Translations under genes and position numbers: made by a program
NCBI RefSeq assembly: GCF_019656315.1
Contig: NZ_BPLU01000008.1
Location: 1-64,000, forward strand
Source: Flavobacterium sp. UMI-01
GTDB taxonomy: Bacteria; Bacteroidota; Bacteroidia; Flavobacteriales; Flavobacteriaceae
DNA length: 64,000 nt
Direction: 5' to 3'
Notes under the pieces: generated by a model
What the model was told of the DNA's origin: nothing
Database searches by the model: none
Seen by the model: only the letters and a program-made list of their open reading frames with translations
Part shown: positions 1-8,534 of the stretch, piece by piece
How positions within the stretch are numbered: the first letter of the stretch is position 1
How the letters are laid out: each line of letters begins with the position of its first letter

Positions 1-195
1 TATTGAAACGAATTTCAATAAACTTTCGGAAACATCATATTTTATAATGCCTTACGGTGTTTTTACCAACTATTTTTGACTATTAAACCTTAATAAAAAG
101 GATTTCTAAAAGCATTTGAAATAATTGCTCTTTAGAAATCCTTATTTTTTATGCTAGTTTAGCAATAGAATAATGACAACAGTTTGCGTTGACGA
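1..195. other. Intergenic end fragment with palindrome
   Basis: No gene is visible. Bases 1-20 form a palindrome with 8-bp arms (TATTGAAA/TTTCAATA) around a 4-base loop. It is followed by TTTCAATAAACTTT (13-26), a 14-mer that occurs again at 59848-59861 inside the large nested palindrome there, so the window may begin inside a related dispersed element. The rest of the stretch holds the terminator listed separately. Confidence 0.5.
96..152. terminator. Bidirectional hairpin terminator
   Basis: A 13-bp perfect stem (AAGGATTTCTAAA at 98-110 with its complement at 131-143) is followed by a T-rich run on the + side and preceded by an A-rich run. It can therefore stop transcription of the GlmU-like gene on the minus strand and of anything entering from the left. 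Confidence 0.75.
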
Positions 196-1371
196 TTATT
201 CTTTTCTCCATTTTTTTGTTTCTTCAAAAACATGTTCTAGGATAGCGGCTTCTTGTTCGTCAAAAGTGATGTTTCTACGGCTCATTACAATTTGTGCCGT
301 TTGGAACGCTTTTTTAGTGAGATAGGTCGTAAATCCTGATGCACCTCCCCAAGAAAAACTAGGTACAAAGTTGCGTGGGAATCCACTACCAAAAATATTA
401 GCACTTACCCCAACGACTGTCCCGGTATTAAACATGGTATTGATACCACATTTACTATGGTCTCCCATAATTAAGCCACAAAATTGCAATCCTGTTTTTA
501 TAAAACTTTCGGTTTCATAACTCCATAATTTCACTTCTTCGTAGTTGTTTTTTAAATTAGAATTATTACTGTCGGCACCTATATTACACCATTCTCCTAA
601 TACTGAATTCCCTAAAAAGCCTTCATGTCCTTTGTTAGAATAGGCTGAAATCACCGAATTGTTAATTTCGCCACCTACTCTAGATTGTGGTCCTACAGTT
701 GTTGCACCGTAGATTTTAGCACCCATTTTTACAGTAGCTCCTTCACATAATGCAAATGGACCACGAATAACAGTTCCTTCCATAATCTCACTGTTTTTCC
801 CGACATAAATAGGTCCTGTGGAGGCATTTAGTGTCACAAATTCTAGTTTGGCTCCTTCTTCAATAAAAATGTTTTCAGGAGCGATAACATTCACACTCTT
901 AGGAATTGGCTGTGATTCACGGTCTTCTGTAAGAAAGTCAAAATCAGCGCGAATAGCCAAATCATTTTTAGAAAAAATCTCCCAAGGATGGTTGATGGAG
1001 AGGACATCATATTCCAATTCGATAATCTCATAATGGTCAAAATTAACTTCTTCCTGACTCTCATTAGAATAAAAAGCAATGACTTCTTCATCTTTGAATA
1101 TCGCTTGGTTTTTGCCTAAATCTTTGATTAATTCGACCAATTCTTCATTAGGTAAAAAAGAAGCATTTATCATTATATTTTCTTCTAATTCTACCATTGG
1201 GTATTTTTGGGATAAATATTCCTCGGTCAAAGTTGTGGTTGTTGAACCTAAGTACATTTCCCATTTTTGGCGAATGGAAACAATTCCAATTAAAAGATCA
1301 GCAACAGGACGGGTAAAAGTAAGAGGCAACAATGCATTTCTAGAAGGACCGTCAAAGAGGATATAATTCAT
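196..1371 (-). CDS. Bifunctional GlmU-like UDP-N-acetylglucosamine enzyme (alternative bacterial GlmU)
   Basis: A 391-residue protein resembling the Bacteroidota alternative GlmU family, proposed to make UDP-GlcNAc for peptidoglycan and lipopolysaccharide in the cytoplasm. The N-terminus starts with the family's FDGPSRNALLPLTFTRP block (nucleotidyltransferase-like domain, about residues 1-165). From about 170 to 320 there are imperfect hexapeptide repeats typical of left-handed beta-helix acyltransferases (for example MEGTVIRGPFALCEGATVKMG in part). The ATG at 1371 is preferred because the longer reading frame opens with TTG and adds five residues not expected in the family. It faces the P-type ATPase divergently. 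The exact split of the two activities cannot be read from sequence alone. Confidence 0.8.
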   Translation of the reverse strand: MNYILFDGPSRNALLPLTFTRPVADLLIGIVSIRQKWEMYLGSTTTTLTEEYLSQKYPMVELEENIMINASFLPNEELVELIKDLGKNQAIFKDEEVIAFYSNESQEEVNFDHYEIIELEYDVLSINHPWEIFSKNDLAIRADFDFLTEDRESQPIPKSVNVIAPENIFIEEGAKLEFVTLNASTGPIYVGKNSEIMEGTVIRGPFALCEGATVKMGAKIYGATTVGPQSRVGGEINNSVISAYSNKGHEGFLGNSVLGEWCNIGADSNNSNLKNNYEEVKLWSYETESFIKTGLQFCGLIMGDHSKCGINTMFNTGTVVGVSANIFGSGFPRNFVPSFSWGGASGFTTYLTKKAFQTAQIVMSRRNITFDEQEAAILEHVFEETKKWRKE

Positions 1372-1694
1372 TTTATGGGGATTCAAAGTTATAACGGCTC
1401 AAAGTTACAAAGTTTTTGATAGGTTTGTCTTTTTCATGTTTCATTAACAGTAATTTGATATTGAAAAATGCAAGATACTTTGTGGAATAGCTTTAAGACT
1501 GGGTGTTTGTTATTCATTATGAATTAGTTGTGTTTTTTTCGTGGCGTTGTTGTTTTGATTGTCTTCTTTTAAATTTAATAAAAAGAATAAATTTAAAGAG
1601 CTTCAAATTCTTCTTTCGGAAGGTTCTTAAAACCTTTTATAAAACTTTCGCTTACAGCATAAAATCGGTATATTTGAGTGTAAAACACTTCAAT

Positions 1695-4211
1695 ATGGCT
1701 AGAGAGATTAATATTCCGGATCGAATTATTGGACTTAATAACTCTGAAGTTCAAAAAAATAGAGCCGACTTTGGACATAATTTTCAAACACATAAAGCAA
1801 AGTATAAATGGTGGCTAGGCATAATCGATATTTTAAAAGAACCCATGCTGTTGTTATTAATTGCAGTAACGGTTATTTATTTCATTTTGGGCGAAAATCA
1901 AGAAGCGTATTTTATGTTGGCAGCGATTATAGCGGTGTCAAGTATTTCTTTTTACCAAGACAATCGCAGCCGAAAAGCTATTGAAGCACTAGAAAAGTTA
2001 ACGGAACCCTTGAGTACTGTTTATCGGGAGGGATTGGCAATAAAAATACCCACCAAAGAAATCGTAATTAACGATTTAGTAATTGTTGAAGAGGGTAATA
2101 CTATTAATGCTGACGGTATCATTGTACACAGTAACGATTTCTCAGTGAATGAATCTACACTTACTGGTGAGGCTTATTCTGTTTTTAAATCTGAAAAAAC
2201 CGAAGATAATAAAGTGCTCAGTGGTACATTGGTAGCTTCTGGTTTAGCGATTTATAAAGTAACAGCCATTGGTGCCCAAACTAAGATTGGTCAATTAGGA
2301 AGCTCACTTTTGGAAGCTAAAGAAACACCAACCCCTTTACAACTTCAAATAGAGCGGTTTGTAAAAGGTATGGCTATTATTGGAATCACAGTGTTTTTAT
2401 TGGTGTGGGGTGTTTATTTTTTCAATACGAGAGATCTTCTCAATAGTTTGCTCAAAGGACTCACGCTGGCAATGTCAATACTTCCTGAAGAAATTCCTGT
2501 TGCATTTACTACTTTCATGGCATTAGGCTCTTGGAGATTGCTTAAAGAGGGGATCATCATAAAGAAAATTCGAACGGTAGAAACCTTAGGAAGTGCTACC
2601 ATAATATGTACTGATAAGACAGGTACTATTACAGAGAACAAAATGAATTTGCAGTCGGTATATGCATTTGCAACTGGGCAGTTGTATGCAAAAGACAGTT
2701 GGTATGAACCAGCTGCACAAAAAGTGATTGAAATAGCCATGTGGGCAAGTGAACCAGTCCCTTTTGATCCTATGGAAAAAACACTTCATGCACAGTATGA
2801 AAAATTGACGAATGAGGATTTACGTAAATCTTTTTCTCTTGTCCAAGAGTATCCACTTGAAGGGAAGCCTCCCTTGATGACCCATGTGTTTGAAAATGAA
2901 GAGGGGCAACGTATTATAGCTGCAAAAGGAGGGACAGAAACACTTTTAAATGCCTGCGGTTTGAGTGCTGAACAGAAGGAAGAAGTAGCCCTCATCCTCC
3001 AACAACTCGCTTCTCAGGGGTATCGAATTCTCGGTGTGGCTGAATCCCATTTTGATGCTGATGAGTATCCTAAAAACCAATTGGATTTTTCCTTTACATT
3101 TATCGGTTTGATAGTATTTTATGACCCACCTAAAGCCAATATTCAAAGTGTTTTTCAACAATTTTATGAGGCAGGAATCGTGGTAAAGGTAATTACTGGA
3201 GACAATAGCCTTACAACCCAAAGTATCGCAACAAGTGCTGGATTAAAAAACACGCAACAGGCGATTGAGGGGCAGGAAATTATGAAAATGGATGAACATC
3301 ATAGATTAGAAACCATTCATAAGCATACTCTATTTACTAGGATGTTTCCTGAGGCTAAATTAGCTGTCATTACCACTTTAAAAAATGATGGACAACTGGT
3401 TGCAATGGTAGGGGATGGGGTCAATGATGGTCCTGCGTTACAGTCGGCACATATTGGTATTGCCATGGGGAAAAAAGGAACTGAAATTGCAAAAAACGCA
3501 GCCGATATGATTTTGGTGGATGATGACCTATCCAAAATGATTGTAGCTGTCGCCGCAGGAAGGCGTATTTATTCGAACATTAAAAAAGCAGTACAATACA
3601 TCGTTTCGATTCATATTCCAATCATTTTGACGGTCTCCTTACCGCTTTTTTTAGGTTGGGTTTATACGGATATTTTTACTCCAGTTCACGTCATTTTTCT
3701 CGAAATGATTATGGGACCTATGTGTTCGATTGTGTATGAAAATGAACCTGCTGAAAAAAACAGTATGACACAACCTCCACGACAACTGGGGAAAACTTTT
3801 TTATCTCTCAAAGAAATGGGACTTAGTGTAATACAAGGATTAGTTATCACTTGTGGTGTTTTATTTGTGTACCAATTAACCGTTCAAAATGAAGGGACCG
3901 AAACGTTAACCAGAACCATGGTTTTTACCACTTTGGTTTTTTCAAATATCATTTTGTCATTAGTTAACCGTTCTTTCTATTATTCTGTTTTTTCAACATT
4001 AAAGAATAGAAATGGAATGATGGTTTTTATGAATGGATTAACATTGTTTTGTCTTGCAATGATTGTTTATCAGCCAGAAATTGCCAACTTTTTTAAAGTA
4101 GTTCCCTTGAATGGGTATCACATATTGCTTTGTGGCTTTATCAGCGGTTTATCAGTGCTTTGGATTGAAGTGTACAAATGGTTTAAAAGACAAAATAAGG
4201 TGTTTCAGTAG
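1695..4211 (+). CDS. P2-type cation-transporting ATPase (HAD-IC family)
   Basis: An inner-membrane ATP-driven cation pump, Ca2+-ATPase-like, 838 residues. Visible parts: an N-terminal cation-ATPase domain (GLNNSEVQKNRADFG), a first pair of membrane helices near residues 40-80, the actuator motif TGEA (157-160), a PEEIP membrane motif, the phosphorylation site DKTGT with Asp307, and the hinge GDGVNDGPAL around Asp574, followed by about six C-terminal membrane segments. The usual TGES is TGEA and the usual PEGLP is PEEIP, so ion specificity is uncertain. The ATG at 1695 is chosen over a frame open to 1503 because the extra 64 residues are basic, aromatic-rich and unlike the family. It is a single gene, divergent from the GlmU-like gene. 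Confidence 0.85.
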   Translation: MAREINIPDRIIGLNNSEVQKNRADFGHNFQTHKAKYKWWLGIIDILKEPMLLLLIAVTVIYFILGENQEAYFMLAAIIAVSSISFYQDNRSRKAIEALEKLTEPLSTVYREGLAIKIPTKEIVINDLVIVEEGNTINADGIIVHSNDFSVNESTLTGEAYSVFKSEKTEDNKVLSGTLVASGLAIYKVTAIGAQTKIGQLGSSLLEAKETPTPLQLQIERFVKGMAIIGITVFLLVWGVYFFNTRDLLNSLLKGLTLAMSILPEEIPVAFTTFMALGSWRLLKEGIIIKKIRTVETLGSATIICTDKTGTITENKMNLQSVYAFATGQLYAKDSWYEPAAQKVIEIAMWASEPVPFDPMEKTLHAQYEKLTNEDLRKSFSLVQEYPLEGKPPLMTHVFENEEGQRIIAAKGGTETLLNACGLSAEQKEEVALILQQLASQGYRILGVAESHFDADEYPKNQLDFSFTFIGLIVFYDPPKANIQSVFQQFYEAGIVVKVITGDNSLTTQSIATSAGLKNTQQAIEGQEIMKMDEHHRLETIHKHTLFTRMFPEAKLAVITTLKNDGQLVAMVGDGVNDGPALQSAHIGIAMGKKGTEIAKNAADMILVDDDLSKMIVAVAAGRRIYSNIKKAVQYIVSIHIPIILTVSLPLFLGWVYTDIFTPVHVIFLEMIMGPMCSIVYENEPAEKNSMTQPPRQLGKTFLSLKEMGLSVIQGLVITCGVLFVYQLTVQNEGTETLTRTMVFTTLVFSNIILSLVNRSFYYSVFSTLKNRNGMMVFMNGLTLFCLAMIVYQPEIANFFKVVPLNGYHILLCGFISGLSVLWIEVYKWFKRQNKVFQ

Positions 4212-4225
4212 TAATAATTTTTATC

Positions 4226-4558
4226 TTAACTAATTCTTAAACCATTCTCGACCTTACAATCAGGCGCCAATAAAACCACATCGCCAGCGTCTCCTACTGC
4301 GCCTAGAATCAAACATTCACTCATGAATTTTCCAATCTGTTTTTTGGGAAAATTAATCACAGCCACAACCTGTCTCCCTATTAACTCTTGCTTTGAGTAG
4401 CGTTTGGTAATTTGAGCGGAGGTTTTTTTTATACCAATGGTCGTTCCAAAATCAATTTGTAATTGATAGGCTGGATTTCTAGCTTCAGGAAAGTCATTTA
4501 CAGCTAAGATAGTCCCTACGTGCATGGCTACTTTTTCAAAATCTTGCCAACTAATCAT
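4226..4558 (-). CDS. csaA: CsaA-type tRNA-binding / secretion chaperone protein
   Basis: A 110-residue protein consisting of one tRNA-binding (OB-fold) domain of the CsaA kind; CsaA of Bacillus binds tRNA and has export-chaperone activity. Seen here: FEKVAMHVGTI near the start, GIKKTSAQITKRY in the middle and VVAVINFPKKQIG followed by SECLILGA toward the end, all in the family order. The ATG at 4558 gives the usual 110-residue length; an upstream extension to 4612 would add an unrelated 18 residues. It is convergent with the ATPase gene, 14 bases apart. Confidence 0.85.
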   Translation of the reverse strand: MISWQDFEKVAMHVGTILAVNDFPEARNPAYQLQIDFGTTIGIKKTSAQITKRYSKQELIGRQVVAVINFPKKQIGKFMSECLILGAVGDAGDVVLLAPDCKVENGLRIS

Positions 4559-4647
4559 TGTTTGTAATTTTAAGGGTATCAAAAATACTTTATTAATCCT
4601 ATAAAACAACACTTTTTTCTTAACTTTAAGATTTCAAAAAAAAGACT

Positions 4648-5205
4648 ATGGCTCGAACTGAATCAACTATGCTGGCATTAGGTACAAAAGCACCCGATTT
4701 TTATCTAAACGATCGAACTTCTGAAATGAAGAATTTTCATTACAGTGATGTGAGGGGCGAAAAAGGGACACTAGTGATGTTCATTTGTAATCATTGCCCT
4801 TTTGTGCATCATGTTCTAGATGAGATTGTGCGTATTGCTAATGATTATCGGGTACAAGGAATAGGAATAGTTGCGATTTCGAGCAATGATAGCGTAAAAT
4901 ATCCACAAGATGGTCCTGAATTGATGACGGCTTTTGCGTATGAAAATAATTTTGAGTTTCCCTATTTGTTTGATCCAACTCAAGAAGTAGCCAAAGCTTA
5001 TCAAGCTGCCTGTACTCCTGATTTTTATTTGTTTAATCAAGAAGATGTTTTAGTGTATCGTGGTCAATTAGACGACAGCCGTCCCGGTAATGGAATTCCG
5101 TTGAGTGGCAGTGATTTAAGAGGCGCAATCGATGGTGTTTTATATAATAGGGTGATTAATCCCAATCAAAAACCTAGTATTGGCTGTAATATCAAATGGA
5201 AATAG
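4648..5205 (+). CDS. Thioredoxin-fold protein (AhpC/TSA-like)
   Basis: A 185-residue cytoplasmic protein with the peroxiredoxin/thioredoxin-like opening LGTKAPDFYLND and a redox motif CNHC (Cys47, Cys50) at the start of helix 1, in the block FICNHCPFVHHV. A cis-Pro-type region follows at ACTPDFYLF. It belongs to the thioredoxin family proteins common in Bacteroidota, whose substrate is usually unknown. There is no signal peptide. It is divergent from csaA (about 90 bp between starts) and its stop lies only 4 bases from the end of the convergent hydrolase gene. Confidence 0.75.
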   Translation: MARTESTMLALGTKAPDFYLNDRTSEMKNFHYSDVRGEKGTLVMFICNHCPFVHHVLDEIVRIANDYRVQGIGIVAISSNDSVKYPQDGPELMTAFAYENNFEFPYLFDPTQEVAKAYQAACTPDFYLFNQEDVLVYRGQLDDSRPGNGIPLSGSDLRGAIDGVLYNRVINPNQKPSIGCNIKWK

Positions 5206-5209
5206 TCTT

Positions 5210-5866
5210 TTATTCTTCCATAATAATCTTTGGTAAATGTTCGTTCAGCCATTTGTACTTTGTCAAAATCAAGATGTGAGTTGCGCCATTTAGGGTTATG
5301 CAATTCTTGATATTCTTGATAGGAAAAACATCATCAGCGTCCCCGTGGATATGAACAACCCGTGGGTCAATTTCAGTTCTATTCCATAAAATGACTTGTT
5401 CTACGGCCCATTCTAAATAGGTGATATCACGAACCGAAAGGAATTTTTCATATAATTGCAAGCGTTGGTTTATTTTTTCTCCAAAAGAAAAACGAGCCAA
5501 ATTTTCCAGATTCAAAATCAATCGCATCGGGATAAGTTTATAGGCTTTGGTAGTTTTAGCAAGTTGAAATCGCAATGGGAATTCTAGATTACTTTTGACA
5601 CTCGAAATAATAATGATTTTTTGGACAGGAATGTGCATCACCATTTCTTGTACCAAAATGCCTCCAAATGAAACACCTATTAAAACAGGATTTGGATGCT
5701 TTATTTTTTGAGTCATTCGCAATGCATACGCACTAAGCGATTCTTTTTCTAATGGAATTTCCCATTCTAAAAAAAATATTTCAAAAGGCTCAGGAAGAGC
5801 AATTCGTTCAAAAATCAGGGTGCTTGCCGCTAGGCCAGGCATAAAATAGACAGGTATTTTACTCAT
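5210..5866 (-). CDS. Alpha/beta hydrolase
   Basis: A 218-residue alpha/beta-hydrolase fold protein. The nucleophile elbow is GVSFGG with Ser66, the likely acidic residue lies in HIHGDADDVFPI, and the catalytic His in GATHIL near the C-terminus. The N-terminal YFMPGLAAS supplies the oxyanion-type loop. No signal peptide or lid domain is obvious, so it is probably a small cytoplasmic esterase or thioesterase of unknown substrate. Confidence 0.75.
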   Translation of the reverse strand: MSKIPVYFMPGLAASTLIFERIALPEPFEIFFLEWEIPLEKESLSAYALRMTQKIKHPNPVLIGVSFGGILVQEMVMHIPVQKIIIISSVKSNLEFPLRFQLAKTTKAYKLIPMRLILNLENLARFSFGEKINQRLQLYEKFLSVRDITYLEWAVEQVILWNRTEIDPRVVHIHGDADDVFPIKNIKNCITLNGATHILILTKYKWLNEHLPKIIMEE

Positions 5867-6245
5867 CGTGAATCATCTAAAACGCAGTTCTAAAATTACT
5901 TTTTTTCGATTCATTTTCAAGTTTTTTTTTTTGATTTTATTGTTCTTTATTTTGATTTAACGATTCAAAAGATACTTACCTGTGATTACAAATGGTTTAA
6001 AAATTGTAGTTTTTTTAAAATGAAATAAGTTTAAGAAACTATTATGTTTTAGTGAAATTTTGCGAATTGATTATCAAATAGTTATCTTTGTTTTTTAATA
6101 CTATCCCATTTTTTTTTTTGAATAAAAATTCAATTTCCTACTACTGGGTATTTAAAAATCATTTGACCTCTAAGAGGAGACGGGCAATTATGAAGTTTAA
6201 CTTCAAAATTGTACCACTAAAACATAAACTTTAATACATTATCAA
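5867..6245. other. Leader and promoter region of the small GNAT gene
   Basis: No long gene. It contains runs of T, the promoter at 6060-6090, and a leader of about 150 bases. In the leader are two short palindromes, CCTCTAAGAGG and TGAAGTTTAACTTCA (7-bp arms, 1-base centre), the second overlapping a possible 14-codon reading frame at 6190-6234 (MKFNFKIVPLKHKL). These features suggest leader-level control but no function is established. Confidence 0.4.
6060..6090 (+). promoter_or_regulatory. Bacteroidota-type promoter upstream of GNAT gene
   Basis: TTG at 6060-6062 and TATCTTTG at 6083-6090, with a 20-base spacer, match the -33/-7 pattern TTG-N17-23-TAnnTTTG of Bacteroidota sigma-ABfr promoters. 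The start codon of the next gene lies 155 bases downstream. Confidence 0.6.
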
Positions 6246-6548
6246 ATGGAACATTTAATTTCTCTGGACATTAAAGACAATACTTTTGCACGACAATTTG
6301 AAATCATGGTAACGGAAGGTTTGGTAGCTGTAGAGTATTCTTTTCAGGAACGAAAGTTGTTTTTGACTAAAATCAATACACCTGATCATTTTGAAAATAC
6401 AGCATTGATTCATCAGTTTATAACGGATATTTTGGCAATTGCCAAAGAGCGTAAATTAAAAGTGGTTCCTATTTTACCTGAAATAGTCACTTTCTTTAAG
6501 AAAAATCCAGAATTTAAGGAATTATTACCTCCTGGTATAAGGTTGTAA
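6246..6548 (+). CDS. Small GNAT-like N-acetyltransferase (YjdJ/COG2388 type)
   Basis: A 100-residue protein matching the single-domain, shortened GNAT acyltransferases. The middle carries the compact order of the family: VAVEYSFQERKLFLTKINTP, then a helix with ALIHQFITDILAIAKERKLKVVPI, ending with a FFKKNPEFKELLP block (the family's usual Tyr/Phe-rich tail). The acetyl-CoA loop is short, as in this group. Substrate unknown. It is transcribed alone, with its own promoter upstream and a shared terminator downstream. Confidence 0.75.
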   Translation: MEHLISLDIKDNTFARQFEIMVTEGLVAVEYSFQERKLFLTKINTPDHFENTALIHQFITDILAIAKERKLKVVPILPEIVTFFKKNPEFKELLPPGIRL

Positions 6549-6550
6549 AA

Positions 6551-6592
6551 AAAATACCTCAAAGCAAACAGAATCAGACTTTGAGGTATTTT
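6551..6592. terminator. Bidirectional terminator between convergent genes
   Basis: A 12-bp perfect stem (AATACCTCAAAG with CTTTGAGGTATT) flanked by A-run and T-run lies exactly between the stops of the GNAT gene and the ABC-F gene, and can serve both. Confidence 0.85.
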
Positions 6593-6602
6593 TTAATGCG
6601 AT

Positions 6603-8237
6603 TTATTTTTCAATTTCACGCATACTTTCCATTTTCTTATTGGCTAGGAAGCCTGTGATATCTTCAAAATGTTCGATGACTCTTTTGTTTTTGAATTCAA
6701 ATACTTTGGTAGCTAAACCGTCTAAGAAATCCCTATCGTGCGACACTAAGATTAAAGTTCCGTCAAAATCGCGTAAAGCATCTTTAATGATGTCTTTAGT
6801 TTTCATGTCTAAGTGGTTAGAAGGTTCATCCAGAATCAATAGATTTACAGGTTCTAACAATAATTTAATCATGGCCAAACGAGTTTTTTCACCTCCAGAT
6901 AATACTTTTACTTTTTTGGTAATATCATCACCTTGAAACATGAAAGCGCCCAAAATATTTTTAATTTGGGTACGAATATCACCCACGGCAATATTGTCAA
7001 TAGTTTCAAATATGGTTGCGTTTTCATCCAGTAAAGAAGCCTGATTTTGTGCAAAATAACCAATCTGAGCATTATGTCCTATTTCGACACTTCCGCTATC
7101 GATTTGCAATTCTTTCATGATAGCCTTAATCATAGTTGATTTACCTTCTCCGTTTTTACCTACAAAAGCTACTTTTTGACCTCTTTCAATCACAATATTA
7201 GCATCTTTAAAAACCACATGATCTCCATAGGCTTTGTGCAATTCCTTAACAATTACGGGATATTGTCCCGAGCGTGCTGCAGGAGGAAATTTCAAACGCA
7301 GGGCTGAGGTATCTACTTCATCCACCTGAACAATTTCTAGTTTTTCAAGCATACGAACTCGCGATTGTACCGCATCTGTTTTAGAAAAAGTTCCTTTGAA
7401 GCGCTCAATGAAAGCACGGTTATCTGCAATCATTTTTTGTTGTTCATCGTAAGCTTTTTGTTGGTGAATACGACGATCTTTTCTCAATTCAAGATAATGG
7501 GTATATTTAGCACGATAATCATAAATTCGTCCCATTGTTACCTCAATAGTACGATTGGTGATATTATCTACAAAGGCTCTATCGTGCGAAATTACCACAA
7601 CGGCTTTAGCCGAATTGATTAAGAAATCTTCTAACCATTGGATACTTTCGATATCCATGTGGTTGGTAGGCTCATCAAGTAAAATTAAATCGGGTTTTTG
7701 CAATAAGATTTTGGCTAATTCAATTCGCATTCTCCAACCCCCTGAGAACTCAGAAGTTTGTCGGGTAAAATCTTCACGTTCGAAACCCAGTCCCGTTAAT
7801 ATTTTTTCAACTTCGGCTTCGTAGTTGATTTCCTCTATTGCATAATATTTTTCACTTAAATCAGAAACTCTTTCAATTAATTTCATGTAAGCATCACTTT
7901 CATAATCAGTACGAACGGTCAATTGCTCATTAATTTCATCGATTTCGGCTTTCATTTTAAACACTTCGCTGAAAGCTTTCGAAGCTTCTTCCATTACCGT
8001 AGCACCATCCGTTGTTAACAAATGTTGAGGTAAATAGGCAACTACAGCTTCTTTAGGGGTAGATACACTTCCAGTTGATGGTTTGCTTTGTCCCGCGATA
8101 ATTTTCAAAAGGGTCGATTTTCCAGCACCATTTTTCCCCATAAGGGCAATTTTATCGTTTTCGTTTATAGCAAAAGAAACGTCGCTAAAAAGTGTAGTTC
8201 CACCAAATTGTACCGAAATATCATTAATTGTAATCAT
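6603..8237 (-). CDS. ABC-F family ATPase (ribosome-associated)
   Basis: A 544-residue soluble protein with two ABC domains and no membrane segments, the ABC-F layout; members act on ribosomes as translation factors or in antibiotic protection. Domain 1 has Walker A GKNGAGKST (34-42), signature SGGWRMR and Walker B LILLDEPTNHMD; domain 2 has GKNGEGKST, SGGEKTR and LLILDEPSNHLD. A charged linker of about 80 residues joins them. The ATG at 8237 is chosen because it starts directly with the first beta strand (MITINDISVQFGG); a longer frame to 8309 adds 24 unrelated residues. It most resembles the Uup/YdiF-type housekeeping group rather than known resistance types, but subtype is uncertain. Confidence 0.88.
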   Translation of the reverse strand: MITINDISVQFGGTTLFSDVSFAINENDKIALMGKNGAGKSTLLKIIAGQSKPSTGSVSTPKEAVVAYLPQHLLTTDGATVMEEASKAFSEVFKMKAEIDEINEQLTVRTDYESDAYMKLIERVSDLSEKYYAIEEINYEAEVEKILTGLGFEREDFTRQTSEFSGGWRMRIELAKILLQKPDLILLDEPTNHMDIESIQWLEDFLINSAKAVVVISHDRAFVDNITNRTIEVTMGRIYDYRAKYTHYLELRKDRRIHQQKAYDEQQKMIADNRAFIERFKGTFSKTDAVQSRVRMLEKLEIVQVDEVDTSALRLKFPPAARSGQYPVIVKELHKAYGDHVVFKDANIVIERGQKVAFVGKNGEGKSTMIKAIMKELQIDSGSVEIGHNAQIGYFAQNQASLLDENATIFETIDNIAVGDIRTQIKNILGAFMFQGDDITKKVKVLSGGEKTRLAMIKLLLEPVNLLILDEPSNHLDMKTKDIIKDALRDFDGTLILVSHDRDFLDGLATKVFEFKNKRVIEHFEDITGFLANKKMESMREIEK

Positions 8238-8437
8238 TTTGTAATTATAAAGAGTTCTGTTGTTTTTTTTAAGGCGCAAAGATAACAGATTTAATATTCG
8301 AAATACCATTTAACCTAGATTCCTATTTGACAAATGTTTGAGTTTTTTGTCAAATTCCTAAAAGGCAAAGCAATGAACCTCTTTTGCCACATAAACAGCA
8401 TCAAATGGTGTTGTAAATTAGGATGTGAAAAAATGAC

Positions 8438-8484
8438 AAAAGCTCCTGTAAATCAAAATAGTAATAAATTTACAGAAGCTGTTA
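8438..8484 (-). terminator. Stem-loop downstream of the AGCS symporter gene
   Basis: AGCTcCTGTAAAT at 8441-8453 pairs with ATTTACAGaAGCT at 8468-8480 with one mismatch position, 51 bases beyond the symporter stop on the minus strand. The T-run is weak, so termination is likely but not certain. Confidence 0.5.
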
Positions 8485-8534
8485 TATTTAGTTTTTGAAC
8501 TAGAATTAAATACTAAGTAAGTGTCTTGATTAAT

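Noticed and set aside
1503..1694. Extended N-terminus of the P-type ATPase (64 residues)
   Set aside because: The residues are aromatic and basic and do not resemble ATPase N-termini, and the ATG at 1695 begins the conserved domain.
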